The notes beneath the pieces were generated by a model. It was not told the DNA's origin. It searched no databases and saw nothing but the letters and a program-made list of their open reading frames with translations. A stretch of 5,253 nucleotides of DNA. Origin: DATGCT01 sp964639325. GTDB lineage: Bacteria; Patescibacteriota; Minisyncoccia; UBA6257; GWB1-50-10. Made by a program: the position numbers and the translations under genes. This document shows positions 1 through 5,253 of this stretch, in pieces (the first letter of the stretch is position 1; each line of letters begins with the position of its first letter). The stretch spans positions 1 to 5,253 of the forward strand of contig CAZXDO010000047.1 in NCBI GenBank assembly GCA_964639325.1, written 5' to 3'.

Positions 1-213
1 TCTCCTTTATCACGTTTACCACTTGATCCGGTAAATGATGGAACTAATTTTTATGCTTATAAATCTAATGAAGATGAGGAATACGAAATCATAACAAAGA
101 TGGAAAGTACTCGGTATTCCAACGGAGGAGACGGTGATGTAGAAACTACTGATGGAGGGGATAATGACGAGTGGTATGAGATAGGAAATGCTCCTGCATT
201 AGATTTGTGGTAA
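1..213 (+). CDS. Type IV pilin / GspG-like pseudopilin, C-terminal fragment
   Basis: Frame 1 is open from the window edge to TAA at 211-213, giving 70 residues of a protein whose start, prepilin leader and N-terminal helix lie outside the window. The visible part begins SPLSRLPLDPVNDG, has a central YEIITKMES-RY segment, and ends in an acidic, glycine-rich loop (GGDGD, then DGGDNDEWYEIG) before APALDLW. A 'LP-DPVN ... Y-Y ... YE---K-ES--Y ... DGG ... YE-G' layout is, as I recall, typical of short type IV pilins and T2SS-like proteins in CPR genomes. In GspG pseudopilins a comparable Asp-rich C-terminal loop binds calcium; a similar role here is inference. It would be a fibre subunit, exported by the pilus machinery encoded just downstream. 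A terminator follows, so it is probably transcribed apart from the pilB operon. Family assignment rests on this C-terminal pattern only. Confidence 0.72.
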   Translation, partial: SPLSRLPLDPVNDGTNFYAYKSNEDEEYEIITKMESTRYSNGGDGDVETTDGGDNDEWYEIGNAPALDLW

Positions 214-263
214 AAATATTTTTAGTTATGTAAGTTTTGAGACCAGACTTAAAAAGGTAAAAA

Positions 264-299
264 TTTTTTTAAAAGAGCGGGTTAGAACTGCTCTTTTTT
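264..299 (+). terminator. Rho-independent terminator after the pilin gene
   Basis: AAAAGAGC at 271-278 pairs with GCTCTTTT at 290-297 around an 11-base loop. The T-run that closes the hairpin continues to 299, and an A/T tract precedes the stem. It lies about 58 bases after the pilin stop. The stem has only a short GC core (GAGC/GCTC), but the U-tract is good. It probably ends the upstream pilin transcript and insulates it from the pilB cluster. Confidence 0.75.
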
Positions 300-313
300 G
301 TAGTTTTATATTT

Positions 314-447
314 TCAACTTGGGGGTGTCGCACCCCGCCCTCTGAGCTCGTGGAATATTTTTGGTTGGAATGTATGTGATAGGCATAGAGGGCGGGGAAC
401 GACACCCACGGGAATATCAACTTGGGGGTTCCCGACACCCCCAAGTT
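314..447. repeat. GC-rich nested inverted-repeat element
   Basis: This intergenic block is much richer in G/C than its surroundings and is built from related GGGTGTCG-containing units. AACTTGGGGGTGTCG at 316-330 has its exact reverse complement at 433-447, giving 15-bp terminal inverted repeats. Inside, 323-343 pairs with 387-407 with two central mismatches. GGGGTG (322-327) and CACCCC (331-336) form a perfect 6-bp hairpin with a TCG loop. AACTTGGGGGT (419-429) pairs with 437-447 around a 7-base loop. TCAACTTGGGGGT also occurs as a direct repeat at 314-326 and 417-429. There is no open frame of note, no transposase and no target-site duplication. The same motif starts again at the window end. 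It may be a dispersed palindromic repeat (REP/MITE-like), a structured RNA or a protein-binding site; the sequence does not decide between these. Confidence 0.8.
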
Positions 448-456
448 TGTGGATAA
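448..456 (-). promoter_or_regulatory. Single consensus DnaA-box-like 9-mer
   Basis: TGTGGATAA on the + strand reads TTATCCACA on the - strand, a perfect match to the classical high-affinity DnaA box. It directly abuts the right end of the palindromic element and lies 18 bases upstream of the proposed -35. I found no second clear box in the window, so this is not evidence of a replication origin. It could be a DnaA-responsive operator for the downstream operon, or chance. Confidence 0.3.
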
Positions 457-474
457 CTTTTTGTGAGTTTGTAT

Positions 475-503
475 TTGGTGGAGAAAATTAAATAATTTAT
501 ACT
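475..503 (+). promoter_or_regulatory. Putative sigma70-type promoter of the pilB-pilC operon
   Basis: TTGGTG (475-480) and TATACT (498-503) are separated by 17 bp. The -10 matches the TATAAT consensus at five of six positions, while the -35 keeps only the TTG. There is no extended -10 TG. The expected transcription start, about 7 bases after the -10, is near 510, only a few bases before the ATG at 513, so the transcript would be leaderless or nearly so. It is the best promoter candidate between the upstream terminator and the four-gene run. Confidence 0.45.
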
Positions 504-512
504 AGTAATATT

Positions 513-1082
513 ATGACTTCAGCGGTGTATTTAACTTTAGGTGTTCTTGTTTTGGGCTTAGCGGTTCAAATTTTTAGAAATAAACCTGAAAGAAAAAAGA
601 AATTTTGGGTTTGTTCTTTTTTTTGGGTTTCTGTGGCGGCGGTCTTTATTTATTATATTCTTTTTACAGTTTTGCAATATTTTATATGGAAAAATGGCGG
701 CAAACCCTTCATTTATTTTTTACCTCCCCATGAAAGTATTTTTTATCTTTTGAATTATCATTTTATTCGTTTTCTTCTTTATTATCTTATCTCTTTTGGA
801 GCAGCTTTTCTTTTTCTTTATTTTACAAAGAGATATAACCGAAAAATGGGGTTTAAATTTTTTGAAGACGAGGAACCTTACTTTGGAGCTCTTTCTGTAT
901 TTCTTTTAGGCAACCCTAGTTGGCCGTGGTTATGGATTTATTATTTAGGGGCAGTGTTATTTTTATCCTTTATTTTTTCTTTTTTCAGGAATTATTTTTT
1001 AAAGAAAAAAGAAAGATTTCCTCTCTATCACCTGTGGTTTCCTGTGGCTATATTGGTTATAATTATTAACGTAATCTTTTGA
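513..1082 (+). CDS. Polytopic membrane protein of the pilus cluster, unknown function (possibly degenerate prepilin-peptidase-like)
   Basis: I do not firmly recognise this 189-residue protein. It has four to six likely membrane segments: about 4-21, 33-57, 76-104, a short hydrophobic stretch at 122-133, 138-160 and 171-188. Basic patches at 22-30, 106-115 and 160-168 (KKKER) mark probable cytoplasmic loops. Phe and Tyr make up about a quarter of the residues. The C-terminal half, with an acidic FEDEE at 117-121, then YFGALSVFLLGNP, a hydrophobic helix, a basic loop and LYHLWFPVAILVII, loosely follows the order of an A24 prepilin peptidase (GxGD, 'ALGLFLG', helix, basic loop, 'IPFGPFLA...'). 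The GxGD motif is absent and D119 is the only aspartate, so the two-Asp catalytic pair cannot be present. It could be a catalytically dead PilD relative or an unrelated pilus accessory protein. It opens the operon, with pilB starting 10 bases after its TGA. No Shine-Dalgarno motif precedes the ATG. Confidence 0.75.
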   Translation: MTSAVYLTLGVLVLGLAVQIFRNKPERKKKFWVCSFFWVSVAAVFIYYILFTVLQYFIWKNGGKPFIYFLPPHESIFYLLNYHFIRFLLYYLISFGAAFLFLYFTKRYNRKMGFKFFEDEEPYFGALSVFLLGNPSWPWLWIYYLGAVLFLSFIFSFFRNYFLKKKERFPLYHLWFPVAILVIIINVIF

Positions 1083-1092
1083 TTGAATTGGT

Positions 1093-2805
1093 ATGATAAA
1101 TCTTGGAAAACAAAAGTTAAGGGAACTTATAATAGGCGAGGGTTTAGCTGATGAACAGACATTTGAAACCCTTTATGAGGATGCTCTTAGAAGAAAACAA
1201 AATCCGGCAAATGTTTTTATTTCTAAAAACATTGTTGGGGAAGACCAATTTTACAACCTTCTTTCACGTTATTTGAATATTCCGAGAATTGATTTGCGTC
1301 GGGTTGAAATTGATGAAAGGCATTTAAATATTATTCCGGAAAATATAGCTCGACAGAAACGGGCGATTATTGTGGGTAAAAACGAGGATGGTTCGTATAA
1401 TGTGGCTATGGAAAATCCAATTGATTTGGATACCATGAACTTTTTATCTCTTCGTTTGAGTGCGCCGATTCGCGCTTATTTAGCAACGGATGATGACTTG
1501 AACAGAGGGTATACTCTTTACGGCCAAAAGCAGGCTGAAGATTTTAAAAGAGTTATAAACGAGAGTATTCAAGAATCCTTGCGTTACAAAGCTAAAGGAA
1601 TTGAAGAAGCGGCCAAAGATATTCCAATAGTGGCGATAATTGATAACCTTTTGGCTTATGCAGTTTCTTCCAGGGCTTCTGATATCCATTTTGAGATTTT
1701 AGATGATGCGGTTATGATTCGTTTCAGAATTGATGGTATTCTTCATGAAATAATTAGAATGCCTAAAGAAATTCATCCTGCCGTAGTGGCGAGAATAAAG
1801 ATTTTATCCGGTTTGAGAATTGACGAACACAACGCTCCTCAAGACGGACGGTTTAGATACAATATAGGAGACGGTTTAATCGATGTTCGTGTTTCAATTA
1901 TACCCGTTTTTTATGGTGAGAAAGTTGAACTCCGTCTCTTGGATGCAGCTCAAAAACCTCTTTCGTTAGAGGAATTAGGGATGCTTAAAGAAACAAGGGA
2001 AACGGTGAGAAGGGCAATTAATAAAAGTTACGGTATGTTTCTTGTTTGTGGTCCGACCGGTTCAGGAAAAACTACTACTTTATATTCCATTATGAATATT
2101 TTGAACCAGCCGAAAGTAAATATTGTTACGGTTGAGGACCCAATTGAATATGATATGCGTTATGTTAACCAAATACAGTTAAACCCGGCAGCGGGTCTTA
2201 CCTTTGCCAGTGGTTTACGTTCTATCCTCCGTCAAGATCCAGATATTATTATGGTAGGGGAAATTAGAGATACAGAAACAGCGGCTATTTCAGTTCAATC
2301 AGCTTTAACCGGACATTTAGTTCTTTCCAGTTTGCACACCAACGATGCTCCAACAACCGTGCCTCGTCTTATGGATATGAATGTTAAAAGATTTTTAGTT
2401 TCAGCTGTTTTAAACTTAGTTTCAGCCCAGCGTTTGGTGAGAAAGGTTTGTGATAATTGCAAGGTGGCTTACAAACCAAACAAAGAAATGATTGATTCAA
2501 TTAAGGAACAATTAAATGACTTAGGGGTGCCTCCTGAAAAACAAAAAATTCCGGAAAAGTTTTATAAGGGCGAAGGATGTGATTCGTGTAATGGTCTTGG
2601 CTATCGGGGAAGAATTGGTATTTTTGAGGTAATGGAGGTAAATGATAGAATAAAGGAATTTATAAACAGCGAAGATTTTAACTTAGAAGGTCTTCAAGAA
2701 TTAGCAAGGCAAGAAGGAATGAAAAGCATGTTTGAAGATGGCTTAGAGAAGGTAGGTAAAGGAGTTACGACTATGGAGGAAGTGTTTAGGGTAATAAGGG
2801 AGTAA
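1093..2805 (+). CDS. pilB: Type IV pilus extension ATPase PilB (GspE/PulE family)
   Basis: This is a cytoplasmic hexameric ATPase that powers pilus extension by acting on the platform protein PilC. The 570 residues are full length for the family. An N-terminal GspE_N/MshEN-type domain covers roughly 1-145. The N2 domain (about 175-300) contains the conserved SSRASDIHFE and FRIDG segments. The ATPase core has Walker A GPTGSGKT at 320-327, the Asp box TVEDPIEY at 346-353, Walker B DPDIIMVGEIRD at 382-393 with catalytic Glu390, and the His box TGHLVLSSLHTND at 406-418. A metal-binding tetracysteine follows (C453, C456, C496, C499) and then GYRGRIGIFEV. The tetracysteine and the extended N-terminus favour PilB over the retraction ATPase PilT. 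The ATG lies 10 bases after the upstream stop and 37 bp before pilC, indicating one operon. No Shine-Dalgarno motif is visible. All key residues appear intact. Confidence 0.96.
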   Translation: MINLGKQKLRELIIGEGLADEQTFETLYEDALRRKQNPANVFISKNIVGEDQFYNLLSRYLNIPRIDLRRVEIDERHLNIIPENIARQKRAIIVGKNEDGSYNVAMENPIDLDTMNFLSLRLSAPIRAYLATDDDLNRGYTLYGQKQAEDFKRVINESIQESLRYKAKGIEEAAKDIPIVAIIDNLLAYAVSSRASDIHFEILDDAVMIRFRIDGILHEIIRMPKEIHPAVVARIKILSGLRIDEHNAPQDGRFRYNIGDGLIDVRVSIIPVFYGEKVELRLLDAAQKPLSLEELGMLKETRETVRRAINKSYGMFLVCGPTGSGKTTTLYSIMNILNQPKVNIVTVEDPIEYDMRYVNQIQLNPAAGLTFASGLRSILRQDPDIIMVGEIRDTETAAISVQSALTGHLVLSSLHTNDAPTTVPRLMDMNVKRFLVSAVLNLVSAQRLVRKVCDNCKVAYKPNKEMIDSIKEQLNDLGVPPEKQKIPEKFYKGEGCDSCNGLGYRGRIGIFEVMEVNDRIKEFINSEDFNLEGLQELARQEGMKSMFEDGLEKVGKGVTTMEEVFRVIRE

Positions 2806-2841
2806 GGGTTATAATAATTTTAAATACTAAGTTTTAAATAT

Positions 2842-4065
2842 ATGGCAAGATACAATTATACGGCATCAAAACAAAACGGTGAAATCGTTGAGGGAACCGT
2901 AGAGGCGGGCAAAGCTTCGGATGTTTTAAATTACCTTACTTCCAGAGACATGAAGCCGGTAAGCGTTAAGCCGGTTTCAACCGGTGAAACAGGGGCTTCC
3001 AAGAATATCCACCTTTTTGGCTGGGGAAAGATAAATATGGAAGACCAGATATTTATTTTTAGGTATCTGGCTTTAATGTTGGGTATTGGAACAAACCTTC
3101 TCCGGGCTATAAATATTCTTATTGAAGATTTTGAAAAATCATCAGTCAAAAACTTTTTGATGGAAGTTCGTTCTAATCTTGAAAAAGGTAACCCTTTTTA
3201 TATTGCTTTTTCTAAATACCCTAAAGTTTTCAACGATGTTCATGTTAATTTAATAAAAGCAGGTGAAGTTTCGGGAAACCTTGAGGAAGTTTTTCAAAAT
3301 ATTACAGACGCTCTTGTTAAAGAAAAGGATTTGGAAGATAAGATTAAAAACGCTCTTATTTATCCTTCTCTTCTTTTAGGAATTTCAGTTATCATTTTGG
3401 TTTTTTTGGTAACTTTCGCCTTGCCTAAAATTGCTAACGTCTTTTTAGAAAGTGGTTTCGATCCGCCCATTTTCTCAAAAATTGTCTTTACGGTCGGGCT
3501 TTTCCTTGGAAAAATATGGTATTTGGTTATAGGAGGGCTTGTTGGAGCAGTGGTTGGTTTTATTCTTGCATACAAAAACTCACTTTTTGTTCAAAAGTTA
3601 GTTTGGAGAATGATTATTAAAGTTCCGGTTATTAGGGAAATTGTTAGAAAAAGAGCTTTACAAAGGTTTGCTTCTACTGCTTCAAACCTTATTAAGGCCG
3701 GGATTCCGATAAACAGAGTTTTAGAAATTACCTCAGAAGCAGCCAGTCACGTTGAATTAAAGGAAGCTTTAGAGAGGGTTAACAAAGAAGGTATTTCTAA
3801 AGGACTTACTTTGGGAGAAGCTTTTAGAAGAGAGCCATTTTTTCCTAACGTAGTAATGAACTTGATAGCTGTTGCTGAAAGAGCAGGGCATTTGGAAAAT
3901 GTTTTAGCTACCTTAGCTGATTTCTATATCACTGAGGTTGATAATTCAATAAAAAGATTGATTTCTGTTTTAGAACCGCTTCTTCTCCTTCTCATAGGTG
4001 CTGTAATAGGGGTAATTGCTCTTTCAATTATTGTTCCTATTTATCAGCTTACTACTCAGTTTTAG
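2842..4065 (+). CDS. pilC: Type IV pilus inner-membrane platform protein PilC (GspF family)
   Basis: PilC is the polytopic inner-membrane protein on which pilins are assembled, and it is driven by PilB. At 407 residues it has the usual family length. The N-terminus MARYNYTASKQNGEIVEG is typical of PilC/GspF. It contains two GspF domains, about 69-192 and 272-394. Each carries the family signature, AGEVSGNLEEV at 140-150 and AERAGHLENVL at 345-355. Likely membrane segments are 172-194, 214-244 and 376-398, the last beginning in the conserved LEPLLLLLIG stretch. The domain duplication and membrane placement match the family closely. It follows pilB after a 36-base AT-rich gap and lacks a Shine-Dalgarno motif. 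No anomalies were seen. Confidence 0.96.
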   Translation: MARYNYTASKQNGEIVEGTVEAGKASDVLNYLTSRDMKPVSVKPVSTGETGASKNIHLFGWGKINMEDQIFIFRYLALMLGIGTNLLRAINILIEDFEKSSVKNFLMEVRSNLEKGNPFYIAFSKYPKVFNDVHVNLIKAGEVSGNLEEVFQNITDALVKEKDLEDKIKNALIYPSLLLGISVIILVFLVTFALPKIANVFLESGFDPPIFSKIVFTVGLFLGKIWYLVIGGLVGAVVGFILAYKNSLFVQKLVWRMIIKVPVIREIVRKRALQRFASTASNLIKAGIPINRVLEITSEAASHVELKEALERVNKEGISKGLTLGEAFRREPFFPNVVMNLIAVAERAGHLENVLATLADFYITEVDNSIKRLISVLEPLLLLLIGAVIGVIALSIIVPIYQLTTQF

Positions 4066-4101
4066 CAGAAATAAAGAATTAAGAATAGTAGAGGTTTAAA
4101 T

Positions 4102-4125
4102 TCATAATTCATGAATCATAATTCA
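4102..4125. repeat. Short direct repeat straddling the prepilin start codon
   Basis: TCATAATTCA occurs exactly at 4102-4111 and again at 4116-4125, a 14-base period, with the palindrome ATTCATGAAT (4107-4116) between the copies. The second copy encodes part of the MNHNS leader. An AAGAATTAAGAAT-type microrepeat lies just upstream (4074-4086). It looks like a small tandem duplication in AT-rich sequence. It may affect translation start, but no function can be shown. Confidence 0.5.
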
Positions 4126-5229
4126 CCGCAAAGCGGTTTCACTTTAATAGAATTGATTATAGTTATTGCTATTGGAGCTATTCTCTCTACGGTTGGGTTT
4201 TTAAGTTTTTCTAGTTATAAAAATAAAAAGGATATTGAATTCTCTTTGAATGAAGTTTCTTCTGTAGTTAAAGAGATTAGAGACAGGTCAATAACTCAGG
4301 AAGATGGCAAGGCGTGGGGGGTAAGGTTTAACAGCTCTAGTACAGCGGTAGATAGCTATGAAATTTTTTATGGCTCTAGTTATTCTACTAGTTCGGTTGA
4401 AGATTCGTGGGGTTTTCGCAGGCCTGTTGAATTTAGTGAGCCGAGTGGAGGCCGAACGGTGGATTTAACATTTGAGGCAATAACAGGGAAAATTGATAAT
4501 AAAAAAATAATTTCAATAGTTCATAAAAATAACGCGGGCAGGGTAGGGGATATTGTAATAAACACCTTAGGAAAAGCTACAACAAGATTAGAAGATGATA
4601 TTGTCGGCTATTGGCATTTTGATGAAGGGACAGGGACAAGCACCCTAGACGCTTCGGGAAATGAAAATGACGGGGAGTTAATAAATGGTCCTACTTGGTC
4701 GTCAGCATCAGATTGCAAAGCGGGGAGGTGTTTGGATTTTGATGTTGATGCATCTGTTCAGCAAGTTAATGCTAGCAATGGCTCCGGTCTTGATTCTCAA
4801 GTACCTCTTACTCTTATGGCTTGGATTTATCCGGAAGGAACTGGAGGGACGGATTCTAGAAGTACCATTATTAAAGGATATGATCCTTCTTCTTATTACT
4901 TGTCATATAACGATACTAATAGAGCCCTGGATTGCTATTGGTATGAAACAAGCCCTGCTGGTTATCATAGTACTCCTAGTGATTCGGTTTCTTTAAATGA
5001 ATGGTCGCATATTGCTTGTGTTTGGGACGGGTCTTATTTATACCAGTATGTTAACGGGGAATTAAAAAAAACAACCGGAGTAACCGGTTCGGGAAGACAA
5101 GCGTCAAGTATAACAATAGGAGCAGAGAGTACAGCCAGACAGTTTGATGGTTTGATTGACGAAGTAAGAATATATAACACAGCTTTATCTTCAAGCACGG
5201 TTAAATCAATTTATGATGATCTTAAATAG
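4111..5229 (+). CDS. Prepilin with GspH-like N-terminal part and C-terminal LamG domain, probable pilus adhesin
   Basis: The 372-residue protein starts with a short class III prepilin leader, MNHNSPQSG, cleaved before FTLIELIIVIA; the conserved Glu at mature +5 is E14. Residues 10-35 form the hydrophobic N-terminal helix. Residues about 36-160 resemble a GspH/FimT-type minor pseudopilin (a helix, then beta-rich sequence such as AWGVRF, YEIFYG and VDLTFEAITGKI). Residues about 163-368 form a LamG/concanavalin A-like jellyroll domain, from VGYWHFDEGTGT to GLIDEVRIYNTALS. Four cysteines (C202, C207, C275, C303) lie only in this domain and could form two extracellular disulfides. Family knowledge suggests glycan or surface binding, and placement at the pilus tip is inference. 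The ATG is the first in frame after a TAA at 4105-4107 and gives a compact leader. AGAGG at 4090-4094 is too far upstream (16 bases) to be a normal ribosome site. It follows pilC by 45 bases. Confidence 0.9.
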   Translation: MNHNSPQSGFTLIELIIVIAIGAILSTVGFLSFSSYKNKKDIEFSLNEVSSVVKEIRDRSITQEDGKAWGVRFNSSSTAVDSYEIFYGSSYSTSSVEDSWGFRRPVEFSEPSGGRTVDLTFEAITGKIDNKKIISIVHKNNAGRVGDIVINTLGKATTRLEDDIVGYWHFDEGTGTSTLDASGNENDGELINGPTWSSASDCKAGRCLDFDVDASVQQVNASNGSGLDSQVPLTLMAWIYPEGTGGTDSRSTIIKGYDPSSYYLSYNDTNRALDCYWYETSPAGYHSTPSDSVSLNEWSHIACVWDGSYLYQYVNGELKKTTGVTGSGRQASSITIGAESTARQFDGLIDEVRIYNTALSSSTVKSIYDDLK

Positions 5230-5243
5230 TAAAAATAATAACG

Positions 5244-5253
5244 TGGGGGTGTC
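5244..5253. repeat. Start of a second copy of the palindromic repeat, cut by the window edge
   Basis: TGGGGGTGTC at 5244-5253 is identical to 320-329 in the upstream element and has the same orientation. It begins 14 bases after the stop codon of the LamG prepilin gene. The few bases before it (ACG) also resemble the reverse complement of the CGACACCCACG arm at 400-410. Only 10 bases are visible, so this is a likely but unproven second copy that would bracket the four-gene cassette. Confidence 0.5.

Noticed and set aside
226..444. Minus-strand open frame of 72 codons across the terminator and palindromic element
   Set aside because: It runs through the inverted repeats and terminator, and its translation has low-complexity content with no family resemblance.
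314..447. Insertion sequence, MITE with target duplication, or CRISPR array
   Set aside because: There is no transposase or target-site duplication, and no regularly spaced repeats with unique spacers. The arms are inverted and nested.
448..512. Replication origin
   Set aside because: Only one DnaA box is present, with no box cluster and no dnaA or dnaN neighbour.
1080..1082. UGA recoded as glycine, as in SR1/Gracilibacteria
   Set aside because: Read-through would run out of frame into pilB and give no meaningful extension, and no in-frame TGA occurs inside any conserved gene here.
1480..1689. Minus-strand open frame inside pilB
   Set aside because: It is fully antisense to an intact, conserved ATPase gene, with no start context or recognisable protein.
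2810..2815. TATAAT between pilB and pilC as a separate pilC promoter
   Set aside because: No -35-like hexamer lies at 16-18 bp spacing, and such hexamers are common in AT-rich gaps. Cotranscription with pilB is simpler.
2931..3575. Two minus-strand open frames inside pilC
   Set aside because: They are shadows of the pilC coding frame; pilC is full length and conserved.
4685..4996. Plus-strand 103-codon frame overlapping the LamG prepilin gene
   Set aside because: It is an out-of-frame shadow of the LamG domain, whose own frame shows clear conserved motifs.

Overview
The window is a low-GC bacterial stretch carrying the assembly core of a type IV pilus (T4P), all on the + strand. The compact layout, AT-rich codon use, lack of Shine-Dalgarno motifs, a short acidic pilin C-terminus and a LamG-bearing prepilin together suggest a Candidate Phyla Radiation (Patescibacteria) genome, perhaps Parcubacteria- or Microgenomates-like. 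This placement is an inference from gene style; no marker gene is present. The standard code fits: TGA ends the 513-1082 gene and reading through it gives no sensible protein.

Layout: (1) 1-213 is the C-terminal end of a pilin/pseudopilin whose start lies outside the window, closed by a rho-independent terminator (about 264-299). (2) 314-447 is a GC-rich nested inverted-repeat element, unlike its AT-rich surroundings. A perfect DnaA-box-like 9-mer and a plausible promoter follow it; the promoter -10 lies only 9 bp before the next start codon. (3) 513-1082 encodes an aromatic-rich polytopic membrane protein of unknown function, possibly a degenerate prepilin-peptidase-like protein. (4) 1093-2805 is pilB, the extension ATPase. 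(5) 2842-4065 is pilC, the inner-membrane platform protein. (6) 4111-5229 is a prepilin with a GspH-like N-terminal part fused to a C-terminal LamG/concanavalin-like domain, a candidate pilus-tip adhesin. (7) The last 10 bases repeat the start of the 314-447 element, so another copy probably begins at the window edge.

Working together: PilB hydrolyses ATP in the cytoplasm and drives PilC, which feeds mature pilins from the membrane into the growing fibre. The upstream pilin is a candidate fibre subunit and the LamG prepilin a candidate minor or tip subunit that binds surfaces or host-cell glycans. The membrane protein that opens the four-gene run is probably an accessory part of the same machine. 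No PilT retraction ATPase, no PilM/N/O/Q and no catalytically intact prepilin peptidase are seen here. The most interesting points are the unexplained membrane protein, the LamG prepilin, the palindromic element that seems to bracket the cassette, and the apparent leaderless, SD-free gene starts.
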